From assembly GCA_016709155.1 (NCBI GenBank), contig JADJEI010000006.1, positions 1 to 64,000 of the forward strand: 64,000 bases of DNA, written 5' to 3'. The notes under the pieces are model-generated. The model had not been told where the DNA came from, searched no databases, and saw only the letters and a program-made list of their open reading frames with translations. Below, piece by piece: positions 1 through 8,127 of this stretch. Each line of letters begins with the position of its first letter. Within the stretch, counting starts at the first letter, position 1. Made by a program: the position numbers and the translations under genes. The stretch is from Ignavibacteriales bacterium (GTDB taxonomy: Bacteria; Bacteroidota; Ignavibacteria; Ignavibacteriales; Ignavibacteriaceae).

Positions 1-1042
1 AATAAAACAATCCATAAATCCAACACCCTTAAAACAACTTTCATTCTCATACTCCTCCCTAAAGAAGGATAACAATAAAACAATTCTTCATCTTAATTTT
101 TAAAGGATAATTTTTTATTGTTGTCATAAATCAGAGCCTCTATTTTGTATTCTAAACATTTCCTGAGATGTACTCAATTCATCAATACATTGGAAAGCCA
201 GTATTACATAAATTACATTATAGGACAAGCCAAAATGTGCTGTCTGAACCTTATCATTCTATCGAAGTCCTATAATGTGAACTTATGTAAACTCGGCACT
301 GAACCTTATCAGTTCATCATCGTTCCGCTTCAGGTGCAGGCACTTGCTGGCTTTCGCCTGACGGCTTAGCATCAGCTTTCCGTGCAGCGCACCTTCCGCT
401 CCACTCACATTGAGCGAGCCTTTTCTTAGATCAATTTAAAAACAAAATTAAACAATCCCTCTGAGAGGGGAGAAGGGTGTGTTCCTAACTCCCGCCTTAA
501 CCTTGCTTCGTGTAAAGTAGTGTTAAGCTCCTCTCCTATTAAACGAATTTTGACTGTCATCCTGAGCTTGTCGAAGGATGAGCTTGCCGCTTGCCACGAA
601 GAAGCTTGTCGAAGTGTTTTTCATTATTAAAATATTATACATTCTATCATTACTCTCGCTTCGGACGGCTCCACCCACCCACCCGCCGCCGTCCTTCGCT
701 CAGTGAATTCCTTTTCTTTATTTAATCATAAACCAAATAGAGCAAAACAAAACCACACTAATCCTCTCTCATTATTCCGGTTTTACTGTAAACGTAAGTC
801 TGTCTATCTGTGCCGGGACGTGGGGGTGGCTCACGCACTCGACACACCCCCACGCCCTTACGATCTCTATTTATTTTTTCCATATCTTAGTTCTCTGCAG
901 AATGCCCGTATCCGCTTATGCGTCGCTCCGGTTAGTTTGCTTTCGGCTGAAGCCTGCAAACTAACACACGCATCAAGCGGAATACTTTCTTAATTGGTGT
1001 ATTAATCTTACTCCTCACTTTAATCTTTTCTCTTTTATCTTT
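1..1042. other. Gene-poor stretch with dispersed repeats
   Basis: I see no convincing gene here. The short open frames at 145-369 and 703-993 have low-complexity or repeat-derived translations and no ribosome-binding site. The stretch contains a CCTCTGAGAGGGG-type repeat followed by GGGTGTGT near 451-482, a GTCATCCTGAGCTTGTCGAA repeat around 558-620, and a long hairpin at 908-985. Similar repeats occur elsewhere in the window between genes. Confidence 0.5.
908..985. repeat. Long imperfect inverted repeat (about 78 nt)
   Basis: The outer arms at about 908-922 (GTATCCGCTTATGCG) and 969-985 (CGCATCAAGCGGAATAC) pair imperfectly. An inner perfect pair is GTTAGTTTGC (931-940) with GCAAACTAAC (956-965). 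A small stem CGGCTGAAGCC sits in the loop. Function is unknown: it could be a palindromic repeat unit or a structured transcript end. Confidence 0.5.
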
Positions 1043-2264
1043 TTACTTTATTCTTTTACCTTCTTTTATCCTACTTTCCGTTTGACTTTTGACATCTGAC
1101 ATTTGACCCATAACAAACTCCCCCTCCTCCAAATTATACCGCTTCACGAAATACTCCTTCGTGAACCTAACCCCGATCTCACTCAGCGCCTTATCCCGCT
1201 CCGTACTGTGCTCGATCACGTTCTCTTTTTTCCTTAGCACCACCTTCGGTGCGTCAGTCATTCCGAAGTTCAGGTAACAGTAGTACTCAAGAAGAATATT
1301 AAGCGCATTCTCCACAATCTTCTTATCAGTAATCCCTAAGTACTCCAGCATCTCCCTATGGATTTCCGCCGCCTTATACGAACCAACACTCTGAAGCTCT
1401 GTTGTCAGAGTAACAGTTAGCACCGCCTTACTTACTTCATTATTGTGGAACTTAGCTAAGTTCTCGTACAACTGACCTATATCATACTGCGGACTCTCCT
1501 TTATCTCAATCACAGTACTATCAGGAAATATCGCAGTCTGATTTTCAATCATCAACTCTAAGTTCTCAAGCAGAATATCTTTATCAGGTTCAGTAGCACT
1601 CGGCGGATACCTGCCGATAAGGTAAGGCATCCCGAACTTCTCCATCATCACCTGCCAAAACTCCACCCCCGAACGCTTAAACGTCACCGCCCAATAACAT
1701 CTGCTCAATATCTTTTCACCGTAAGGATTAGTGTAAGTCGGATGATACCTGCTCACAATAAACTTAAAGTCCGGTAACTTTTCACCCTCCTCAAATACAT
1801 AACTGCCGTTAATTCTTTTTCTTAATCTTAATTCATTATCCCTGTTAAATATAAACCACTCTATAGGCTTGCTGACAACATCAACCGGACAAGCTCATCA
1901 TTTATCTTTTCCATTCTATCTCTCCGATTGACATTCCAAAGAATACGCAATCAAGAATCTCTCCCATCACTTTTGTGATAGGAAGATTATTTATCAACTC
2001 AATTGCTTTGCTTTTTAGCTTCTCATCTTTATGATTTACCTCCAACTCCATCTGCAGTACCTGCATCTTTCGTTGTTGAATAGTTGACATCAAATGAGGA
2101 TCAGTCAGCAAGTCACGATAAATATTATAATCATAATTATTCTCTGCGAGAATAGTATCAGGATCAGGCAGAGCACTAAACAACTGATAATACAAATCGA
2201 GTTTTTCCCTTGTAGCAAACTCTTTCAAAAGTTTCATATTTCCATTCTTAAATTTCTTACTCAT
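1043..2264 (-). CDS. Mu-like phage portal protein (DUF935), frameshifted
   Basis: The protein would form the portal vertex through which DNA enters the capsid. Two frames together give one DUF935-like (Mu gp29 family) protein. The N-terminal part (1902-2264) carries KLDLYYQLFSALPDPD and ends GEIEWKR. The remaining part starts near 1900, includes KPIEWFIFN, and continues through YHPTYTNPYGEKILSRCYW and FGMPYLIGRYPP to 1043. The junction near 1885-1910 needs about two single-base corrections next to an A-run. It lies downstream of the large terminase, the usual TerS-TerL-portal order. The C-terminus looks short compared with family members, so a distal domain may be missing. Family assignment is from recognisable motifs, and the frameshift is seen directly. 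Confidence 0.75.
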
Positions 2265-2306
2265 TTTATCTCCAATTTATTTTAAATATCCCATTCCCAA
2301 TTGAAT

Positions 2307-3764
2307 TTATCCCCTTCTCCTTTGGAGAAGGGCGAGGGATGAGGCTCTTCTAACTTTCCTCCTCAGCCTCTCATTTGTTCTTTCCCTGCTCACCACTCTT
2401 ATCTCACTACTGACCGCTCTATTAACTGTCTTGCAATAATTCAAAAACTGACTCACAGAATCCACCACATCATCAAACTCCCCATCCGGAAAGTCCTCAC
2501 ACTCATTCACAAGGTCCTTAACCCAACTCTCACCAACAGGCAGCTTAACCCTGCCTGCCTCAATCAGCGGAGTAATCGCGTGCACTCTTGCAATCTTGTC
2601 TTTATCAACTTTGACCGCTTTAATCGGCAGTCTCGTTTCCCTCTGCAGTTCCTGAATAAGTGATTGCCCGCTTGCCTTATCTTCGATAAGAATTTCATTC
2701 GGTCTGAAAAGCTCGTATAATCTTATACTATGCTTTTTCAATTCCGGGAACTCAACCCTACCCCGCCACATATCAATCAAATAATAACCATCTTCAGCAG
2801 TTTTCCAGGTAGTACAAACAGAATAATCATTCCCCTCCCCATCCTTAAAACCTGTATCCCAGCTTTGAGTAATCGCAGTGACTTTTTTCTCAAGAATGTA
2901 CTCTCTTTCATAATACTTCCACCAGCTTGAATCAATAACCCCTTTAGATTCCTTATCAATAAACTTCCCAAACACTTCCTGATCTCGAAGCATCGGTGAA
3001 ATTTCCATCACAAGATTATCAATCTCACTTTTTTCAATGTACGGATTATCATACGAAGAAAAATTAAATGCAGCCCATTGCAAATTCCCCTCTTGAGAGG
3101 GGTGCAGGGGTGTGTTGCCTTGTTTGTCAGGTAATACAAGTGGTGTGTTGCTTTCTCTGCCCGGAAGTTCAAGGGGTGTGTTCTTTCCTGTTTCACCTTT
3201 CACGCTTGTCCCTTTGGGATTTGACGTTTCACATTTCTGAAACAGTTCATAAAACAAATGCTTCTCATTCGTTTTCTTTACACTCTTCCCCTTTGGCGTT
3301 CCGCCAATAAGCACCTTCGCCTTAAAGTCCATAATCATCGGCATAATACTCTCAGTCCAGAGTCTCCTATTCTTGAGCACAATCCCCGCCTCATTGATAA
3401 CAATGAGTGCGTAGCCAAAGCCTTCGATATTCTCAGGCTTATCGGCACTCCTGAAGTCACAAATACTTTTCCCGATCTTAAGATCATTCCTGTTTGCGCG
3501 GTACTTATAATATTCTTTAGGTATAGTCCGAAGTACAGGCATAAAATATCTCTCAACATACCGTTCGATATTTCCATAAATAGTATCAACCCAAAGCACC
3601 GGCGATACCCCTTCGATCATCTGCTCCATAACATAATTTGCAAAGCCTCTTGTCAATCCGAACCTTCTGCCTTTTGCTATTATCTTATAACGTGCATCAC
3701 TCTCAAAAAATATCTTTGACTGGTTAGGATGGTACTTTATTTCTAATTTTAATTCTTTGCCCAT
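2307..3764 (-). CDS. Phage terminase large subunit (Mu gp28-like)
   Basis: This is the packaging motor ATPase-nuclease, 485 aa. The N-terminal ATPase has a Walker A-type AKGRRFGLTRG at residues 30-40 and Walker B VINEA at 122-126, followed by GGTPKGK at 154-160. The nuclease domain begins at SWDTG (about 301) with further acidic residues in LIEDKASGQ (about 358) and DDVVDS (about 438). Residues about 179-226 are an odd Pro/Gly/Asn-rich segment encoded by copies of the dispersed CCCCTCT/GGGGTGTG repeat, absent from normal terminases and placed between the two domains. It follows TerS with a 16-bp overlap and is transcribed leftward. Confidence 0.85.
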   Translation of the reverse strand: MGKELKLEIKYHPNQSKIFFESDARYKIIAKGRRFGLTRGFANYVMEQMIEGVSPVLWVDTIYGNIERYVERYFMPVLRTIPKEYYKYRANRNDLKIGKSICDFRSADKPENIEGFGYALIVINEAGIVLKNRRLWTESIMPMIMDFKAKVLIGGTPKGKSVKKTNEKHLFYELFQKCETSNPKGTSVKGETGKNTPLELPGRESNTPLVLPDKQGNTPLHPSQEGNLQWAAFNFSSYDNPYIEKSEIDNLVMEISPMLRDQEVFGKFIDKESKGVIDSSWWKYYEREYILEKKVTAITQSWDTGFKDGEGNDYSVCTTWKTAEDGYYLIDMWRGRVEFPELKKHSIRLYELFRPNEILIEDKASGQSLIQELQRETRLPIKAVKVDKDKIARVHAITPLIEAGRVKLPVGESWVKDLVNECEDFPDGEFDDVVDSVSQFLNYCKTVNRAVSSEIRVVSRERTNERLRRKVRRASSLALLQRRRG

Positions 3765-4096
3765 TCTTGCTCATTCATTTGGCTGATTGTTCTAACTACT
3801 GTCAGTTTAAGTTCACCGCTCTCTTCAACTTTCTCTTTTTGTTCAAGATACTGTTTCCCGAGCCAGATAAGCATTGTAACATTTCCCTGCATTGCAACCT
3901 GTATTTGTTTCCGCCTTAACCTCTCTTTAAGATTAGCCTTCCCTTTTGTAAGAAAAATCTCAAAATTCCTTTTCAAGGTATTTTCATCATAACCCAATGC
4001 TTCTGATATTTCTTTGTTTGTTAAGCCGTAGGAAGCAAGCTTTTCTATCCTTTGCTCCTCTGTTAATTCTATTTTTTTCTTTGGTTTTTTATCCAT
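3749..4096 (-). CDS. Phage terminase small subunit-like DNA-binding protein
   Basis: This 115-aa basic protein has a helix-turn-helix near residues 25-50 (TNKEISEALGYDENTLKRNF) followed by FLTKGKANLKERLRRKQIQVA and LIWLGKQYLEQKEK. That pattern is typical of small terminase subunits, which recognise phage DNA and recruit TerL. It is the first gene of the leftward head operon and overlaps terL by 16 bp. Calling it TerS rests on helix-turn-helix pattern and position. A regulator is possible but less likely. Confidence 0.65.
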   Translation of the reverse strand: MDKKPKKKIELTEEQRIEKLASYGLTNKEISEALGYDENTLKRNFEIFLTKGKANLKERLRRKQIQVAMQGNVTMLIWLGKQYLEQKEKVEESGELKLTVVRTISQMNEQEWAKN

Positions 4097-4265
4097 TTCA
4101 ATTCTCTATTGATTTTGCCTAATTTAATTAGTTTTAATATGCAAAAATACTTATTTTATTAAGTAATTCAAAGATTTTATTTGCTTTTATTAGGCTACAT
4201 ACTTATTTTTGCTTTATAAATTTAAGTGTTTATAGCTATTTCATTAATAATTAAGGTTCAATAAA
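4097..4265. promoter_or_regulatory. Divergent promoter region of the phage head module
   Basis: This 169-bp AT-rich gap separates the leftward packaging genes from the rightward capsid genes, so promoters for both should lie here. The motif TACTTATTTT occurs twice (near 4148 and 4200). GCAAAAATA near 4142 is the reverse complement of TATTTTTGC near 4206, giving widely spaced inverted arms that could be operator sites. No experimental or homology support. Confidence 0.4.
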
Positions 4266-4751
4266 ATGGAATTCGAAATATTTAAGACCGGATCACATAC
4301 TTCTGACAAAGGGATCACAAAAGATTATTCTCTTGATGATCTTAATTTTATAGCTCAGTCTTATGATCCTGAAGTCCAGGAAGCACCGATTGTTATCGGT
4401 CACCCTGTTGATAGTTCCCCCGCCTATGGCTGGGTTGAATCTCTTAAGGTTGTTGGCGACAGGCTTATCGCTAAAGCCAAAGACCTCATCCCGGAGTTTA
4501 AGGAAGCTCTCTCTAACAAACTTTATAAGAAAAGAAGTATATCGCTTGACTCTGAAGGTAAGCTCCGGCACATCGGTTTTCTTGGTGGAGCACTGCCCGC
4601 AGTAAAAGGTTTAGCCGATATTCAATTTTCTGATGAAATTACTAATACAATCGAATTCAGTACTGAATCTTCTGAAGCATCCCTTGAACTTGATCCTGTT
4701 CTTGAACCTGAACCTGATCTTGAACTTGAACCTGAACTTGATCTTGCCTAA
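4266..4751 (+). CDS. Mu gpI-like head maturation protease
   Basis: The N-terminal part of the protein matches phage I-like proteases that cleave scaffold during capsid assembly: SHTSDKGITKDYSLDDLNFIA, VIGHPVDSSPAYGWVESLKV and KKRSISLDSEGKLRHIGFLG. It is 161 aa; the last about 25 residues are an acidic Leu-Glu-Pro-Asp repeat encoded by a tandem hexamer-like DNA repeat. A downstream frame (from 4764) looks like the scaffold part. In Mu-like phages these are one gene with an internal start, so a slip at the repeat may have split them. Confidence 0.8.
   Translation: MEFEIFKTGSHTSDKGITKDYSLDDLNFIAQSYDPEVQEAPIVIGHPVDSSPAYGWVESLKVVGDRLIAKAKDLIPEFKEALSNKLYKKRSISLDSEGKLRHIGFLGGALPAVKGLADIQFSDEITNTIEFSTESSEASLELDPVLEPEPDLELEPELDLA
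4683..4747 (+). repeat. Tandem CTTGAAC/CCTGAAC-type microsatellite
   Basis: Units of CTTGAA, CCTGAA, CTTGAT and CCTGAT alternate for about 65 bp and encode an acidic Leu/Pro-Glu/Asp tail on the protease. The same unit reappears at 5269-5306 just after the scaffold gene, which suggests slippage or unequal recombination between the two tracts. Confidence 0.7.
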
Positions 4752-4763
4752 CTAAATAAGGAT

Positions 4764-5273
4764 TTGTTCACTTCTTTTTCAGCAGAACTCGAATCTCTAA
4801 GAAACTCTCTAAGTACTTTATCTCAAAACTTTTCAGAGTTTTCAACTGCTAATGTTTCTAATGAATTGGCGAATCTCTCGAACCAGGTTAAGTCTATTAC
4901 TAACAAACTCGATCTTTCTCAATTCAATCAGCTTCTTGATGATAAAGTCAATTCAGGAAACTTGACTCCCGCTTTGCGGAGCAAGTTAGATTCCCTTGTT
5001 GGATTCGTCGGAGCTTATAATTTTTCTGATGGATTTGAGTCTTTTCAATCTAAGCTTGTTAATCATCTATCTGAATTTATCAACTCAATGCCGAAGGTTC
5101 TCTATTTAGAAAACTTCGCTGAAAAGCCTAATGATTCGGTTCCTATCAAAGATGATTTTAATGGATTACCTGTTAATCAGGAATCAGCACTTATCCACCG
5201 AAAAGCACTTAGCATTATGAAGACTGAAAATATTTCGTACTTAAGTGCAGTTCGTAAAGTCACACAACCTTAA
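4764..5273 (+). CDS. Probable capsid scaffold protein (C-terminal part of gpI-like)
   Basis: This 169-aa protein starts at TTG 4764 with AAGGA just upstream. The first half is helical with heptad-like Leu/Ser/Asn spacing (LESLRNSLSTLSQNF and LANLSNQVKSITNKL), as expected of a scaffold coiled coil. The end, HRKALSIMKTENISYLSAVRKV, resembles the C-terminus of phage I-like protease-scaffold proteins. It lies between protease and capsid genes. It may be translated separately or be the distal part of the protease gene after a frameshift. Confidence 0.6.
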   Translation: MFTSFSAELESLRNSLSTLSQNFSEFSTANVSNELANLSNQVKSITNKLDLSQFNQLLDDKVNSGNLTPALRSKLDSLVGFVGAYNFSDGFESFQSKLVNHLSEFINSMPKVLYLENFAEKPNDSVPIKDDFNGLPVNQESALIHRKALSIMKTENISYLSAVRKVTQP

Positions 5274-5306
5274 TCTTGAACCTGAACTTGATCTTGATCT
5301 TGAACT
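5269..5306 (+). repeat. Second copy of the CTTGAACCTGAACTTGAT microsatellite
   Basis: This short tandem tract of the same unit as 4683-4747 lies immediately after the scaffold stop codon and before the ribosome-binding site of the next gene. It is non-coding here. Confidence 0.65.
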
Positions 5307-5323
5307 AAAAAAAGGAGAAATAA

Positions 5324-5476
5324 ATGTTCACTAATAAATCTAAATCACCTTTTCTAAAAACTGAAAGAAAGAAGAAAGCTAATGCTGCCTCTTCTAAACC
5401 TGAAACCGCTCTTGATACAAAAAAGTATCCATACAGTGATAATCGTGTTTCAGGTAAAACACATAGATCGAAATAA
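5324..5476 (+). CDS. Small basic protein, 50 aa, in phage head operon
   Basis: ATG 5324 follows AAAGGAGAAATA, a strong ribosome-binding site. The product is Lys/Ser-rich (MFTNKSKSPFLKTERKKKAN at the start, ending GKTHRSK) with no recognisable domain. It sits between scaffold and capsid genes in the same direction. The MFT start echoes the scaffold N-terminus (MFTS). Function unknown; a minor head or decoration protein is possible from position only. Confidence 0.5.
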   Translation: MFTNKSKSPFLKTERKKKANAASSKPETALDTKKYPYSDNRVSGKTHRSK

Positions 5477-5505
5477 TTTATAATCATATTAAGGAGAAAA
5501 AATAA

Positions 5506-6429
5506 ATGGGTACACTCTCAAAAAATAGAATCGTTGATCCGGTTCTGACCAATATCGCAAGAGGCTATGTAAACGCTTCGCTTATAGCCTCAAAACTCTT
5601 TCCTGTTGTTGGTGTTGATAAGGAAGGTGGTAAAATACCTCAGTTCACTAAAGAAGCTTTTAAGATTTACAATACTGAAAGAGCTATCCGCGCTAAATCA
5701 AACAGGGTAAATCCTGATACTCGATCAGAGATTGATTTTGTATTAACTGAACACGATCTTGAGTATCCTCTCGATTACCGTGAAATTGATGAGGACATCA
5801 CTCCCCTTCGCATTCACGCAGCTACTGTCGTAGCTGACGGCATTGCTCTTAGACACGAGAAAATCGCCGCTGATCTTGCTCAGGATTTAGCTACTTACCC
5901 TTCGGGTAATAAAGTCACTCTTGCGCCAGGTGATAGATTTACAACTACTACATCAGATCCTTTCACTATCTTCGATACTGCTAAGGAAGCTATCAGAGGC
6001 AAGATTGCAAAACGTCCTAATGTTTGTATAATCGGTGCCCAGTCTTACAAAGCGCTTAAAAACCACCCCGCAGTTCTTGATAGAATCAAATATACCCAAA
6101 GCGCTGTTATAACCCCGGAACTGCTTCGTCAGTTATTTGATTTCGATCAGCTTTTTGTTGGTGACGCTGTCTTTGCGGATGATGCCGGTACCTTCAGTGA
6201 TATTTGGTCTGATAATGTTGTAATAGCTTTTGTTCCTCAACAGCATTCTGATTTACCGCGTTCCTATTACGAACCTGCATTCGCTTATACATTGCAGAAA
6301 AAAAACAATCCCATCATAGATACCTATGATGAAGGTGGTAAAGTTGAAATAGTACGAAACACAAATATCTTTACAGTTAAAGTTGTCGGTTCCGAAGCCG
6401 GTTACATAATCAATGACACCAATGCCTAA
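5506..6429 (+). CDS. Phage major capsid protein (HK97-fold type)
   Basis: This 307-aa protein has features of phage major capsid proteins: N-terminal LTNIARGYVNASLIASKLFP, central LRHEKIAADLAQDL and IFDTAKEAIRGKIAKRPNVC, then the VVIAFVPQQ and FAYTLQKKNNPIIDTY segments near the C-terminus. AAGGAGAAAAAATAA precedes ATG 5506. It follows protease and scaffold genes, the standard order. The gene is intact, unlike the portal gene of the same module. Confidence 0.8.
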   Translation: MGTLSKNRIVDPVLTNIARGYVNASLIASKLFPVVGVDKEGGKIPQFTKEAFKIYNTERAIRAKSNRVNPDTRSEIDFVLTEHDLEYPLDYREIDEDITPLRIHAATVVADGIALRHEKIAADLAQDLATYPSGNKVTLAPGDRFTTTTSDPFTIFDTAKEAIRGKIAKRPNVCIIGAQSYKALKNHPAVLDRIKYTQSAVITPELLRQLFDFDQLFVGDAVFADDAGTFSDIWSDNVVIAFVPQQHSDLPRSYYEPAFAYTLQKKNNPIIDTYDEGGKVEIVRNTNIFTVKVVGSEAGYIINDTNA

Positions 6430-6475
6430 TGCAATAACATCCCCTCTGGAGAGGGAAAAGAAGGGGTGTGTATTT
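6430..6475. repeat. Dispersed CCCCTCTGGAGAGG/GGGGTGTG repeat
   Basis: This small palindrome followed by GGGGTGTGT belongs to the same family as copies near 451, 2311, 3080-3215, 19283 and 38220. Here it sits between the capsid gene and the next phage gene. Confidence 0.55.
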
Positions 6476-6500
6476 TACAAGCACTAACTATGAGGTTAAA

Positions 6501-6716
6501 ATGAACACATACATAATCAAAAAAACTGACCTTTTCTATAAAGGCAAACTCTATCCAGAAGGGACTAATATTGAATTATCAGACGAAGATAAACAAGGTC
6601 TTGATGACTACTTAATCCCATATGATAACCACAATCTTTCCGAACCTGATACGGAATCTACATCGCTTCCAGATTTAACAACTAAAACAACAATTAAAAA
6701 AAGGAACAATAAATGA
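6501..6716 (+). CDS. Small phage head protein, 71 aa
   Basis: ATG 6501 is chosen because GAGG lies 7 nt upstream; a longer frame from 6468 has no site. The product begins MNTYIIKKTDLFYKGKLYPE and continues EGTNIELSDED, resembling short phage proteins found next to capsid genes. The tail is Ser/Thr/Lys-rich. It overlaps the next gene by ATGA. Role inferred from position only. Confidence 0.5.
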   Translation: MNTYIIKKTDLFYKGKLYPEGTNIELSDEDKQGLDDYLIPYDNHNLSEPDTESTSLPDLTTKTTIKKRNNK

Positions 6717-7141
6717 AAACAGAAAACCCGGTTCTTATTTCTTCAGTAAAGACTACTGCTGCAATAACTAAGAATTTATTTATCAATTTCAATGGTGGGC
6801 TTTGCGCCAATAGTGCTAAAGCACTCGGCGTATCAAATGCAGATGCTGACTTAGGTGAAGAACTTCCTGTAATGATTGCAGGAATTGCTCTTGTTTATTC
6901 CGGCGCTGCCATTACTCTAAATGCTAATGGTTATAAGGAAGTCATTTCCGATGGAAATGGTAAAGCTCGCGAAGCTAATAATCTTTCTGTCTCTGTTCCT
7001 GCAGGTGCAACCCCTGTTGCATCAACTTCAGCACAGCCTAATCTTACAGAGGCAGGTTCAATACCTCCCGAATCAATCAACGGTTATGCAATGGATGCCG
7101 CCACGGGCGCAGATCAACTTATTAGAGTTCGCTTGCTTTAA
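6713..7141 (+). CDS. DUF2190-like capsid decoration protein
   Basis: This 142-aa protein is rich in Ala/Gly/Asn with beta-type segments: TAAITKNLFINFNGGLCANS, LPVMIAGIALVYSGAAIT, and an ending GYAMDAATGADQLIRVRLL. Proteins of this kind (DUF2190) coat capsids. It is the last gene of the rightward operon, overlaps the previous one by 4 bp, and is followed within 40 bp by a strong terminator. No tail genes follow. Confidence 0.65.
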   Translation: MKTENPVLISSVKTTAAITKNLFINFNGGLCANSAKALGVSNADADLGEELPVMIAGIALVYSGAAITLNANGYKEVISDGNGKAREANNLSVSVPAGATPVASTSAQPNLTEAGSIPPESINGYAMDAATGADQLIRVRLL

Positions 7142-7180
7142 CATTAGTTATTCAATCTTTTTACTTTTAACTTTATTCTT

Positions 7181-7212
7181 AAAGAGGTGCTTAATTGCAC
7201 CTCTTTTTTATT
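7181..7212 (+). terminator. Rho-independent terminator of the phage head operon
   Basis: AAAGAGGTGC, loop TTAATT, then GCACCTCTTT followed by a T-run form a perfect stem of about 10 bp with U-tract. It closes the rightward capsid operon. Confidence 0.85.
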
Positions 7213-7577
7213 GACTCTTATTTTATTTCTTAATAAATTTCTCACGCCATTTTTTCCCTCCTGAAAATATGGTTTCCTTTGAGAGAGATGGACTGTCCTA
7301 TAATTATTCCTTTAAATATTTCTTTCCCATCTCTCTCTTTTATTATCTTTGTGAAATAGAAAAAATATCCCAAAATAAATCCCTTATTCTTTTATCCTTG
7401 ACATTTTCCACTCCTTGTTTTAGTTTTCGGTCGATGATTAAATCATCAATATAATATTGTTAGCCTTACAAATGAGGTGTTCAAGTCTGAGCACCTCATT
7501 TTTTTTAATTTCTCAACAGGGTTGAATCTAAATATAACTTTATTGTTATAATTTTCTTAACTATCTAAAGTTTTTAT
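7213..7577. other. Intergenic stretch with a hairpin and a second terminator
   Basis: The frame at 7269-7454 is Phe/Ser-rich with no ribosome-binding site and I do not support it. GAGAGAGATGG (about 7279) and CCCATCTCTCTC (about 7326) could pair. A clear terminator lies at 7471-7507. Confidence 0.4.
7471..7507. terminator. Stem-loop terminator, possibly bidirectional
   Basis: AAATGAGGTG and CACCTCATTT flank a loop and are followed by an eight-T run on the plus strand. The stem resembles that of the terminator at 7181-7212 (GAGGTG/CACCTC). The gene it serves on the plus strand is unclear. Confidence 0.7.
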
Positions 7578-7835
7578 ATGATAAATTGGCAAATCAATGA
7601 ATGGGGACAAATCAAAAATATTTCTTGTGACGTTTTAATCTCTGCTCTTGAAAGAGATGAATGGACTCGTGAAATAGCTAATGGAGCAACATTAGTTTAC
7701 TTGAAAGATAACAATCGCGTTGTCGTTCATTACCATCCCAGGAAAACATTTTATAATCCAACCTTTCTTAAAAAACTTATTGATAATATTGGGTGGTCAA
7801 AGGATGACTTAAAACGTTTAAAACTAATTAAATAA
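7578..7835 (+). CDS. HicA-like toxin-family protein
   Basis: This 85-aa protein has the core of HicA-type mRNA interferases: a helix VLISALERDEWT, strands TLVYLKDNNRVVVHYHPRKT with a conserved His, then LLDNIGW-like IDNIGWSKDDLKRLKLIK. Many HicA proteins cleave mRNA and are held by HicB; no HicB-like antitoxin is visible next to it. An AT-rich leader with ATAACTTTATTGTTAT at about 7539 could be an operator. The downstream 72-aa gene shows no HicB features. Family call is moderate. Confidence 0.5.
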   Translation: MINWQINEWGQIKNISCDVLISALERDEWTREIANGATLVYLKDNNRVVVHYHPRKTFYNPTFLKKLIDNIGWSKDDLKRLKLIK

Positions 7836-7890
7836 ACTTCGTTTTTTTACAAATTGATATTTTATTACTTTTTTGATAATCATTTATTTT

Positions 7891-7908
7891 ACCATACTTT
7901 TGTATGGT
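7891..7908. promoter_or_regulatory. Perfect inverted repeat upstream of a small gene
   Basis: ACCATAC-TTTT-GTATGGT is a perfect 7+7 bp palindrome ending one base before ATG 7909. It may be an operator or a translation-blocking hairpin for that gene. Confidence 0.45.
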
Positions 7909-8127
7909 ATGGCAAAGAAAATATTTTGGTCTCAATTATTTCTTAAAAATATTCAACCGGAAGATCCTGAATATTGGCAAAAAGCCTATGCAGAATTGCT
8001 TTATAGGTTAGATGATTATAACGAAAAAAACTGCTCTTGTATGCTCTGCAATGAGAAGAAAAACAAACTCATCGAAAGCAAAACCCACCTAAAATCTAAA
8101 CCCACATTTGAGATGTTATCCTTTTAG
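7909..8127 (+). CDS. Small protein of unknown function, 72 aa
   Basis: ATG 7909 is preferred; an upstream in-frame start at 7873 would read through the palindrome. The product (MAKKIFWSQLFLKNI at the start, YRLDDYNEKNCSCMLCNEKK in the middle) has three Cys in CSCMLC, which could bind metal or form disulfides. There is no obvious ribosome-binding site because the palindrome occupies that place. I do not recognise the family. Confidence 0.35.
   Translation: MAKKIFWSQLFLKNIQPEDPEYWQKAYAELLYRLDDYNEKNCSCMLCNEKKNKLIESKTHLKSKPTFEMLSF

Noticed and set aside
145..993. Open frames at 145-369 and 703-993
   Set aside because: They have repeat-like or low-complexity translations, no ribosome-binding site, and overlap palindromic repeats.
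7269..7454. Open frame of 61 aa
   Set aside because: Phe/Ser-rich with no ribosome-binding site, between two terminators; no family resemblance.
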